A stretch of 64,000 nt of DNA. Origin: Pseudisothecium myosuroides. Lineage: Eukaryota; Streptophyta; Bryopsida; Hypnales; Lembophyllaceae. The stretch is taken from the NCBI GenBank assembly GCA_951799445.1, contig OX637289.1, positions 1,583,501-1,647,500 on the forward strand, read 5' to 3'. Below are positions 14,655 through 23,941 of the stretch, piece after piece (within the stretch, counting starts at the first letter, position 1; every line of letters starts with the position of its first letter). The position numbers and the translations under genes are program-made. The notes under the pieces are model-generated. The model was given only the letters and a program-made list of their open reading frames with translations. It made no database searches and was not told where the DNA came from.

Positions 14655-15040
14655 TTAATGGCAATACTTATGGCCTTCAATAGCACCCTTTTGCTCCAAG
14701 CTTTAGAAATCATATCTAATTCAGTTTAAGTTTAAAAATGAAGAATCAAATTGTCATGGATGTGTCTCACTCTCTTCGTTCTTTGAAAATTTGTGATAAA
14801 ATGCTTTAGTCCACATTAAAGAGATTATAAACAAATATGCTCTTAAATGGGTAGTTTGTGCACCTCCTACTTTATGTGTTTGTATGGTTAGACAATAGGT
14901 CTTCATTAACCTAAATTGCCTTGAAACTAAATATCAATCAATGGCCTTACTTGAATAAATTCCTATTTTTCTTGCATAGTGTAACTCAGATACTATCGAG
15001 GCTATAGTGCATCATTTGTAGCATACCACCGAGCCCATAA

Positions 15041-15750
15041 AGATGAATGCAAGAAACACCTGTACTATTTTGCGTCACACCTTGCGCGTTGATTTGTTTT
15101 GGCCATAACTTTTGTATTTTGGCTCCAAATGACTAAAGATTTATAAATAAGGTACTCATGACTATTATACACCTTGCCTAATTTTTTTTGAAATTTTCAA
15201 AATTAGTTTACTATCCAAAAATAGCCCCCAATTTTCTGTCACACTTACTAGTTTGGAGGTTTTTAGTACTATTTAGTACCCAAAAAATGAATTTCAAGCT
15301 GATATTTGGAAGAGATGGTCTTAAAGGAATTCTAAAAATAATTAATTTTATGTTTTATGGAAGTCTACAAAATGTGCTTCTTTTTGCTTGCATTTTATAT
15401 CATATAAAATATTATTTTGGAGTTTTTTTGGGTGAATGACCATCTCCATAGAGTTGTTACAAATGGACAATTTTCATTTTATGAATTTACTTTTTTTTCC
15501 TATTTTTAATTGATTAAAACATCAAAATTTCCATTTTCTTGAGATTTGGCACTTTTCTAGTTTTCTTGCTTAAAGAATATTTCTATGCATTTCCTTTGGT
15601 GGTTACCTTTATCTTAAAGGTGTATACATTAATCATATATTTTTTTAATTTTTTAAAAATTATTTTTTTAATTTTAAAGTACTCCAGAAAAAAAAGGCAT
15701 AAGTATTGTAAAATGCAACAAAATCGGCACGTATTTTTTTGCATTCACCC
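15041..15750. mobile_element. F2 element, 710 bp, with empty-site control
   Basis: It lies within the NC2-beta upstream repeat between copies of ATAA (15037-15040 and 15751-15754). The homologous site near 29450 has a single copy and no insert. The right end reads GCATTCACCC; the left end is a diverged inverted repeat (TGAATGCAAGAAACAC). The interior is related to the element ending at 17798. No protein is encoded. Confidence 0.75.
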
Positions 15751-15997
15751 ATAATGCATCATTTAGTAGTACACCATTGAAGCTTAAATGTTTATATGTA
15801 TATAGGACGGAAGATGGAATGTATAAATATACCAATAGTGACAATGATATTGTCAAACCTACTCTTCATTTTTTTACTTGTTGATTTTGATTTGCACTAT
15901 AGCCAAGTTCCATCAAACTTTTGTGAAACTTCTAGGAAATTTTCATAAACTTCCATAACTATGTTGTTATCAAAATGCTCCAAAACGGCCATATCTA

Positions 15998-16391
15998 AGG
16001 TAGAACCCCCCACAACCAACCGAATAAGGAATTCCAACATGATCTGGAGTTGCGGAAGTAAAACAAGTTTTTTCAGAGTTACATCAATAGAAAAGACACA
16101 GATTGCAAAAAATTTGGTAATTTTATCGCTTGAACTATAATTCTATGAATTTTGGGAGGCAAAAAGTGCTCCGGACCCATGGCCAATGCCTAGATTCTTC
16201 CAATTCCAATCATTCAAGAATTTTCTTCCTAATCATTATTTCCTACTTTCTTTCTCACAACTTGGGACATGTGTCATGTATTTATTAATTCCAACCTTAA
16301 AAACAAAAACAACATTCTAAGCTTAGTCAAAAATATGTGCACCTATAAGTTGGGAATGGGTCAGAGATCGGGAATGGGGGGGGGTCTACCT
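15998..16391. mobile_element. F7 MITE, TA target, AGGTAG ends
   Basis: Ends AGGTAGAACCCCCC and GGGGGGGTCTACCT are inverted repeats with TA on both sides (15996-15997, 16392-16393). The same end type occurs at 31477, 35574, 40161 and 63161. Confidence 0.55.
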
Positions 16392-16399
16392 TAGTACAA

Positions 16400-17183
16400 G
16401 TACCAAATTTTGGAATTTTTTTTTGGACACAAGTAACCATAGATTTTTGTAGTATGCTGACTTGAAAACATGTGGAAAAAAATTCAGAAATTTTCACCAT
16501 GTGGATTGCAAATTATGAGCTTTCAAATTCATAAAAATCCTTGTTTGGGCCCTACGAAAAACAGGGCAGCTACACTTCAAAAGCTCACATTTGTATGAAA
16601 AAATGTCCAAAATGGTGGTGCTTCTTTGCATTCTTTCTTCAAGGCAAGTTGCCTACATGTTTGAAAATTTTCAAATCATTTGGAATTGCACATATAGGAA
16701 AAAAAATACTAAGTAGAAAGAAGTAGAGAATGATTCAAAATACAAAATTGTTTAGAATTTAGTTATGGAATTGAAAAATGCCAATCCCAATAGTTGTAAT
16801 ATGACCTCAAATTTATTTTTGAGTAGGGAATCCATAACTGCCCTCAAACTAAAACACTCATAACTTTCATCTCATTGATCAAAATAGAATGATTTAAAGC
16901 TTTCTACATATGTATGAATCTTGAAAACCAATTTCAAATTTTTGATTCTACTAAAAGTGATTTTTTAAATTTGCCCAGACTAACCATTTACAAAAGTAAG
17001 TAACATATTAGGCCATAACTTTTGACTCATATTTTCAAATGTCATGAAATTTAGTGCTCATGGAAGATATTCTTCATCCACAACTTGTATTAAAATTTCA
17101 GCCTAAAATATGCAAATCATCTATCAAACCAGCTTGCCTAAGAGCGCTTTGTAGCCAAAAAACGCAATTTGGTCCTTTAGGGG
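16400..17183 (-). mobile_element. F1-related fragment, reverse orientation
   Basis: The right side ends GGTCCTTTAGGGG followed by CTAA, a diverged TTAA. Repeated CATAACTTTTG phrases inside match other F1 interiors. The left border is not visible, so the start is approximate. Confidence 0.4.
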
Positions 17184-17189
17184 CTAAGG

Positions 17190-17798
17190 TAATCATAACT
17201 ATTATAAAACCTTGTCAAATTCTTTTGAAATTTTCAAAAATAGCTTGTTGTCCAAAACAACCCCCAATTTTATTATTTCTTGCTAGTTTGGAGGTCTATA
17301 GTACTATTTAGTATTTTTCAAAACAAATTTTGAGCTGAAATTTGGAAGGGATGGTCTTTTAGTAGACTTGTAGGTACTATCGAAAGGATTTATAAAAAAT
17401 AATTAATTGTATGTGGTTTGGAAGTCCATGAAGTGAGTTTCTTTGTGCTTGCATTTTGAAACATATAAAATATTGTTTTGGTGGTTTTTTTGGTGAATGA
17501 CCATCTCTATAGAGTTGTTACAAATGTCCAATTTTTATTTTATTTTTCAATATTTTAATCCTATTTTTTACTAATTAAAACCATCAAAATATCTATTTTC
17601 TTGAGATTCTAGTTCTTCTACCTAGATAATTTTTCTGTACATTTCCTTTGGTGGTTACCTTTATGTGTAAGGTGTATTCATTAACCATATTTTTAATTTT
17701 TTTTTAAATTACTTTTCTAATTTTAAAGTATTCAAAAACAAAATCATGAATATTGATCAAAATGCAACAAAATTGGCAAGTGTTTCTTGCAATCACCC
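17190..17798. mobile_element. F2 element inserted in an F1 copy
   Basis: The right end GTGTTTCTTGCAATCACCC is intact. The body follows the F2 element at 15041-15750, including TTTCCTTTGGTGGTTACC. The left end is not recognisable. Beyond the right end, sequence of an F1 element in reverse orientation resumes (17799-18159), so F2 landed in or next to F1. Confidence 0.55.
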
Positions 17799-18159
17799 TA
17801 CAAGTTATTTTTTCAAGAAGATGGTCTAATTGCTCAAAAAACAAGATTATCCATAACTTTTACATCACTTATCCAAATAAATGAATCGAAGTTTTCTATA
17901 TAGACAAAAATATAATCTATGGAAAAAAAATTTAGCTCAAATTTTTGAATTTTTTTTGTTGCTCAATCTCTCTTGCTTTGAGTTTATTTGAGCATAACTT
18001 TTGTTCTAAGCACCAATTGAAAAAAAATTATATTCCTACAAAGCTAACCAATTTTTCTATCTTTAAAAAAAGTTAAAAAAAGTCATGTCAAAAATTTAGA
18101 CCATAGGTACTGCCTAAAATCCAATTTGTCCCTTGAAGAAGCAATGGTCCTTTTAGAAA
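17799..18159 (-). mobile_element. F1 element, left-end half, reverse orientation
   Basis: On the minus strand it starts, next to TTAA (18160-18163), with a CTAAAAGGACCATTG end, then a GGGACAAATTGG block as in 34406. It is truncated at the F2 element. Confidence 0.55.
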
Positions 18160-18257
18160 TTAACCACCAATGGTTGAATGACACGTGTATCCCATCAATT
18201 TTTTATGTATAAAAGTCACAGTTTCTCACAATTATAGTGAGCTCAAAAGATGCAATA

Positions 18258-18381
18258 ACTGACTTTGGAGGACTTTTGAATTATTTTTTTCTTTCTTGAG
18301 CTAAGTTTGCAAATTTCTCAAAAATATCAAGTGAAATTGTGCGAGGTTTTGTGTATGATGCAAGGAGATTTGTTGTAGGTT
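18258..18381 (+). repeat. Leader-intron remnant of glycolate oxidase B, piece 1
   Basis: It matches 7651-7768 inside the leader intron of copy A (TTTGTGTATGATGCAAGGAG and neighbours). It marks the left breakpoint of unit B and is cut at 18381 by the CACTA-type element; the match resumes at 21154. Confidence 0.75.
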
Positions 18382-18480
18382 CACTAATAGAAAATTCACT
18401 GTCCAAATCAATAGAAAAGTGTTGATTTTTTATGTTGATTTGGTCAATTTCAAGGAGGGAGAAAAAAATAATTAATTAAT

Positions 18481-18594
18481 CTTTTTTTGCTGCCCAAAAT
18501 TTTTGGGCAGCCCTAGTGGTCGCTGGTCGCCCATGAGATTTGAACTTAAGATCTTGGACTCACTAACCAAAGGTTCTAACCAACACACCACACT
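18481..18594 (-). mobile_element. tRNA-derived SINE-like sequence
   Basis: On the minus strand it has an A-box-like TGTTGGTTAGAACC (18585-18572), a B-box-like GTTCAAATC (18545-18537) at tRNA-like spacing, then a GCTGCCC palindrome and a run of A. It does not fold as an intact tRNA. Pol III promoter boxes and an A tail suggest a SINE. Confidence 0.45.
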
Positions 18595-18659
18595 TGTAAT
18601 TATATGTGAAATATAAATATTTTTTTCTTACTTATGCATTTAGAATTTTGTGTTTTCTA

Positions 18660-19010
18660 ACTCAGCATACTTTGGCAGCCATTTAAGCATAGAAAAACAA
18701 CTTTTTTCAAAAAACTTTAAACTAAAAAAAGTTGGTAAATCAAGTTAAGTTTCATCTCCAAAAATCCGTTTGAGGTTTGGAGACTCAAAGCAAAAGTCAT
18801 GGACAAATTTCAGAGAGGATGTTTGAAAATGTCAAAGAAAATGTCCATTCCCCCCCTCTCTCTGAAATTTGTTCATAACTTTTGATTGGAGTCTTTAAAC
18901 CTCAAACGCATTTTTGGAGATGAAACTTAACTTGATTTACCAACTTTTTCTAGTTCAAAGTATTTTGATAAAAGTTATTTTACTATGCCAAAATAGATTA
19001 TGAGTTTAAA
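18660..19010. repeat. Inverted repeat, arms about 105-160 bp
   Basis: The left arm (18715-18820 and some way outward) pairs with 18857-18961, sharing TAAATCAAGTTAAGTTTCAT on one side and its complement on the other. The loop is about 36 bp with a CCCCCCC run. Non-coding, inside the CACTA-type element. Confidence 0.65.
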
Positions 19011-19083
19011 AAAAACACAAATTGCGAATGATTTAAGTTAAAAAAAGTTCATTGTACATGGAATTCCAACTGCGGTGTTTTAA

Positions 19084-20074
19084 CTCCTAAAGGACCAAAT
19101 GGCGTTTTTTGGGCAACATAGCAATAATTGTGGGCATGCAACTTAATACAAATGGAGTTTTTCTTGTTTTTCTTCAAAAATTTTACATAACATGTGGTCA
19201 AATAGTAGCTTCAAGCTAGCCGCAACAATTTTTATAACTTTTGACTACATAATTAAAAGTTATTGCATGACATATAATTTTAATTGCTTGTTGGGCAACT
19301 CGGGAAACTAAAAAGTAATAATTTTTTAAGAATAAAAAATTCAACTTGGTTTCTTAGATTTATATTTACTGGAAAAGCTTAGAATCATTGCATTTGTACT
19401 AAGAAGAAAGGTATGAGGAGTTTTGTTTTCTAGGCAATTAGAGAATCTCTACTCAAAAATGAACTTTGAAGTCCTTTACTTAATTCAATTTACAATATTT
19501 GCAAAAAAAAATCCCATTGGATGTAGATTATTTATTACAACATTACAAACATTGGCATTGGAATTTTTCAATTCCGTAACTAAATTGTTAACAATTTAGT
19601 ATTCTAAATCATACTCTACCTCTTTTTTTATAAATTTTTTTAAGCATGAATATTGAATTTTTTTGTTGAAATATTTCTTATTTATTTCCAACATTTTATT
19701 TTCTTCAACATATTATGGAAAGTAACAAGTTGTAGGATCTACACATTTTTGTCCAAAAAATTTGTCATTAAAGATGAAATCTAATTAATCATTTGAGAAG
19801 GGTTGATAATATTTTCTTTTTGAAATCCAAGCGACATAATCTTGCAATTGGTAAGGTTTTCAATGTGTTAACCTTGCCCTACTACAATAAAACAAAAACA
19901 TTCTAAAAGATTCCAAAAGGTTTCAAAAGATTCCAAAAAGACTTCTAAAATTTAAAAAGACTCCAGATTTCTTGAAATTTTGTTGATTTGGTCATTGCAC
20001 TATTCAAATCAACAAAAACGGGTGGTCATTTTGTTGGCTTTTACATAAAGTCCTTACAATGCTTTAACCCCTAA
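19084..20074 (+). mobile_element. F1 element with left end only
   Basis: It begins CTCCTAAAGGACC after TTAA at 19080-19083. Its right terminus is missing; a second F1-type left end (TTAACCCCTAAAC) follows near 20065. The extent is approximate. Confidence 0.4.
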
Positions 20075-20101
20075 ACAACAAACCCATGACTGCTGATTCC
20101 A

Positions 20102-20390
20102 TTACAAGAAAGTTCAGCCCTGAAGGGGTCGCGAGTTTTGACCCCCCGGGTGCAATTGTAGAAAAAATTCAACTAAAAAATTATTTGATTTCAGGTGCTG
20201 ATGTGGCACTACTGTACTAGTGCCACATCAAACCTTTTTATTTTTTTTTAATTTTTATTTTTTTTAATATTTTAAAATATATATATATTAAAAAAAAAAT
20301 TAAAAAAAAAACTATTCTGTAATTGCACCGCAGGGGTGCCGAAAATCATCTGTTAACGGCCTCTTTGAGGCCTGAAACTTCTTGTAATGC
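20102..20390. mobile_element. MITE with GATGTGGCACTA hairpin
   Basis: Inverted ends TTACAAGAAAGTTCAG and CTGAAACTTCTTGTAA bound about 290 bp. Inside is a perfect 12-bp hairpin, GATGTGGCACTA / TAGTGCCACATC (about 20201-20230), and a long A/T run. It splits an F1-type element whose uninterrupted relative is at 38072. Confidence 0.6.
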
Positions 20391-21156
20391 AAGCCTCACT
20401 CTCCATCACTCAATTTGCTTCCATTTTGCAATAGATATGTACAAAAAAAAATTTATTTATTTTTCAGAGATGAAATTACATGTCTTCTTTACTTCTCAAA
20501 AAATTTAGATTTTTTTGTGAAAAATTGTTTTTTTTGAGAATTTTTGAAGAAAAAGTGAAGAAAAATCACATCAAATAGAAAATCATTTCAAAAAATCTGA
20601 AAATTTCACCATGTGTGTATATTACAATGAAAAACATCATGGTGCAAACTAAATTTCCATGTCATTCTATAATTAGAAAATAATAGACATTGAAAATACA
20701 TTCAAAGTTCAAATTGCAATAAAATATTCAATATTAAGATTTTTTCCAAAATTCAAATTGGAGTAGAAACTAGAGTAGATGGCCTTCATTTTGTTAGTTG
20801 GGATTGAATTCAAAAAATATCATTTTTGTGGAGAAATTTCAGATTTAGAGCAAAGAGCAACAACTTCCCAAAATACACTAAAGTAGCATATTTTGTGATC
20901 CGTTTTTTTAAGAACTTCTCATTTACATAAAGAAAAACATTAGCAAGACTACAAATTCAATTGGGTACTCTCCAATATGAAAGGTCAACAACAAAAATGT
21001 GGATGAAAAAATGCTTTCAAACTTTGACCTGCTGCATTGGATTGTCATCCAAATGCCAGGGAATGGCGCTAGTGTCGCTTCTAGATTAAACAATAGAAAT
21101 GAACAAAAATCAGTTGATTTTTTGTTGATTTGGTCATGATTTTTCTACTAATGGTT

Positions 21157-21637
21157 GTTGCAATGTGAAGAATTTTAGGAGATTCAAGTTTCAATTAGAC
21201 TATAGAAACGGCAACCTCAGCGATGGCACTAGAAAAATGGTTCAGTGAACTTGTAGGGACGAGATGAAAGGCAACGGACAGGTGATGAAGCAACAAATAG
21301 GGTTAGGCCTATAGTGGAGTGCCGTTAAGCGCATAGCTACAGTAACTCGGCGCGTAGCCTTGTGTATTAGGTTAAATATAAAGGAATAAATTCTATTATT
21401 AGCCATATTCTTTTATTTATATAAAAATAAATAAATGTTTAATATTGGACAGGGGGCAAAATGGATGTCCTTCGTTTGTTGGATAGAGAGGTGGGGGCGG
21501 GAGGCACTCACCTAGCCATTCTTCCAGCACTGGCGGTTGAAGTCGACGCTTCTATAGTGTCACAAAAGTTTTAGTTGTATCTTGAGTTGAGTTTGCAAAA
21601 TTTTCGAATTATCATGTGAAATTCTATAAGATTTTGT
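21157..21637 (+). repeat. Leader-intron remnants of glycolate oxidase B, pieces 2 and 3
   Basis: 21157-21200 continues the match to 7769-7818 of copy A. Then about 21560-21637 repeats the 7651-7740 segment a second time, so the leader of B was itself duplicated before the F2 insertion at 21638. The stretch in between is unrecognised. Confidence 0.6.
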
Positions 21638-22369
21638 GGGTCGTTGCAAGAAAGACTTGCTGTTTTTGTTCCACTTTGGCAGTTTTGGGCCTTTTTTTTG
21701 GGAGTACTTTAAAATTAGAAAAATATTCTTAAAAAAATATAAAAAATATAACCAATGTATAGACCTATAAGAAGAAGGTTCCCTATGAAGGAAAAGTCCA
21801 AAAAATTCTTTAAGTGGGAGAACTAGAAAAGTGCAGAATTGCCAGAAAATAGATACTTGGACATTTTAATTTGTAAAAAATAGGAAAAACAATTTTCAAA
21901 GAAAATAAAAATTGGACATTTGGAAAGACTTCATGGTAAAGAGATTCCACCAAAATATTGGTCTTGAAACCATTTTTAATGTTCAGAATTGAGCGTGCAA
22001 GGGAGCCCTATTTGCATGAACGTAGAAGACATAAAATAAAATATTTTAAAATTTCCCTTGGTTGAAACATGACTTACTACTATGGGAATACACCATAGAA
22101 ATTTCAGCCCTAAATCATTAAATTTGGGGACTCCAAAGTACTCAAAACCCCTAAAATTCAAAACGTGACATATTAATTTAATTGATTTTTTAAATATAAA
22201 ATTATTTTTAAAATTTCTGAAAAATATGAGATATGATTACACTCAAGACAAACATCTCCAATAAAAATTTCAAGTTCATGCAAGTTAGGCTTCAAAAGTT
22301 ATTGCAAAAGAAAATTTTGGAACTCCCCCTATGACAAATAACTAGTACAGGTCTTTCTTGCAATGACCC
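21638..22369. mobile_element. F2 element, 732 bp, in the glycolate oxidase B leader
   Basis: The ends GGGTCGTTGCAAGAAAGAC and, read inward from the right, GGGTCATTGCAAGAAAGAC differ at one base. TTGT is duplicated (21634-21637, 22370-22373) within a match to 7738-7745 of copy A, which gives the empty site. The interior resembles one arm of the palindrome at 1440-2335. No protein is encoded. Confidence 0.85.
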
Positions 22370-22373
22370 TTGT

Positions 22374-22500
22374 GTGTGATGCGAGGAGATCTATTGAAGG
22401 TTGTTGCAATGTGAAAAATTTGTCGGAGATTTGAATTTCTAATAGTGTCAGTTTGGGTTCCAATTTCAATGTTCTTTGTAAATGTCGGGCCCCGGGCCGT
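22374..22500 (+). repeat. Leader-intron remnant of glycolate oxidase B, piece 4
   Basis: It matches 7742-7880 of copy A, with GTGTGATGCGAGGAGATC at its start. The match breaks near 22500 and resumes near 23650. Confidence 0.65.
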
Positions 22501-22874
22501 GTGCTAAAGACTCTTAAAGTGCATATTTGTATCAGAGAGCTCTACTGTCGCTTTTCATTCTCTGAAAGAGCGACAAAACCATAACATTGTTAAGCAATGC
22601 CGTGGGGGCCCTTTTGTCTTCCGCTAAAATGTGGAGCCCCCCTAGCCAATAGCTCTTTGCCCGCTTTGCAGTACATTGTTTAATGCTTGCAATATACTGT
22701 TCACTTTCCATACTGGCCGATAGCTCTATTGCATCACCCAGCAACACTCACATGACCCCCAAAAAGTCAAAAATAACTAGCCAATCAGAGCATGTGGATT
22801 TAAACTAAACATTCTCTGTGGTATCCAAGGAGGAATTGTCCCTCCTTCAAGGGGGAACAAACCGTCCCAATTAA

Positions 22875-23512
22875 CCCCTAACTGCCCAAGGCACCAGATT
22901 CTGGTGTCTTGAAAACTTTGAAGGTAAGTAAAATCCAACCAAATTTATATTTTTAGTAATTTATATTTTTGGAGAACTCTTTTTGAAGTCTAGTTTTAGG
23001 ATCAAAAAGCCGATCTTAAAAATGAAGGATTATGATTTTTCTATTCAAGATTTTGTGCAAGAATAACCATTGCAATCTTGACTTCCCGTAGTGTTGAGGG
23101 CTTTTGGAAATGAGCCTCAAATACACTAGATCTTGGAGAAAAAATCACATTAGAAATTCATTTAAGAAAATTGTAGAATAGATTTTGAAAAACTGTAAAT
23201 TGATTTGGGGTTGTGCATGCTAGGCCCTATAACCTCATATTTTTTTAGTGACCAACTTTTTAGAGTTGACATGCAAAAAGAGAATTGAAAAATTTTCATA
23301 GTTTTAACACCCTCATGATCAAACATTATAATCTTTCAATCTGTAAGTGATATTGTTATGTTTTCTTTCCCTATATGATCTCTAACATGTCTAGTTTGAA
23401 TTTGTACGGTTACAATTCAAAAGAAATTGGTAAAACTTATGAAAATGTTGACTTTTTGTTCAATTTAGAGCAAATTTCAAGAAGCTCCAAACAGGCCTTG
23501 GGCATTTAGGGG
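22875..23512. mobile_element. F1 element, 638 bp
   Basis: It begins CCCCTAACTGCCCAAGG and ends CCTTGGGCATTTAGGGG, a 17-bp inverted repeat with two mismatches, between TTAA at 22871-22874 and 23513-23516. The interior differs from the 928-bp form, so this is a separate subfamily. Non-coding. Confidence 0.7.
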
Positions 23513-23644
23513 TTAACAATGTTATGACCTGAGGTGAGTGAAAAAAGTCACAAACAACAAATTGTGGGGCCGACTTGGCTTCTAACAATAGATCATTTTG
23601 AGTGAGAAGCGACACAGCTCCGGATCTGGCCTGAATGAAAAACG

Positions 23645-23941
23645 ACGGGGTTCGCTCTCGACAGAGCGCGCGGCGTGGGAAGCATGTTGTCGTTGTCATT
23701 TGGGCCAAGAGTGTTGGAGAGTATAATAACTTAACGCTCTTCGATTGTTTGATTCGATCTGTGAGGTTTGCAATCGCAGTAGGCTCCGATGCGCAATTGC
23801 GCAATTGCGAGGGACTAACGTTGTGTACATTCTGAACCGGATGGGTTCTCTGCATGCGTTGCAGACTTTGATGGTGGGGCGATGAGGGTGAATATATTTG
23901 CAGTGCACAGTCAATTGTGAAGAACCCAGTGAGCTCCCACC
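23645..23941 (+). promoter_or_regulatory. Leader of glycolate oxidase B
   Basis: It matches 7915-8198 of copy A, including the acceptor TTGCAG ending at 23864 and the second leader exon up to the ATG. The leader exon 1 and promoter of copy A have no counterpart, and the rest of the leader lies in pieces back to 18258. Any promoter for copy B must be new or remote. Confidence 0.6.

Larger units (their letters stand above)
13600..15903 (+). repeat. Unit-A copy of the NC2-beta upstream region, split by two transposons
   Basis: After removing the elements at 13734-14654 and 15041-15750, this stretch follows 28.94-29.60 kb up to GATTTGCACTAT, exactly where the NC2-beta ATG stands in unit B. There the match ends. 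The TATA-like region is kept but the coding exons are gone, so this is a promoter remnant. Confidence 0.75.
18382..21153. mobile_element. CACTA-type transposon, non-autonomous, 2.77 kb
   Basis: The left end is CACTAATAGAAAA. The right end read outward is CATTAGTAGAAAA (11 of 13 the same), with similar subterminal CCAAATCAA blocks. GTT is duplicated on both sides (18379-18381, 21154-21156). The pre-insertion sequence can be read in the leader intron of glycolate oxidase A near 7766. CACTA-type ends with a 3-bp duplication define the En/Spm superfamily. The body holds other repeats (a SINE-like piece, a hairpin, F1 ends, a MITE) but no transposase. Confidence 0.8.

Noticed and set aside
18510..18594. 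Intact tRNA gene
   Set aside because: A and B boxes are recognisable, but no acceptor-stem pairing was found; a SINE-like origin fits better.
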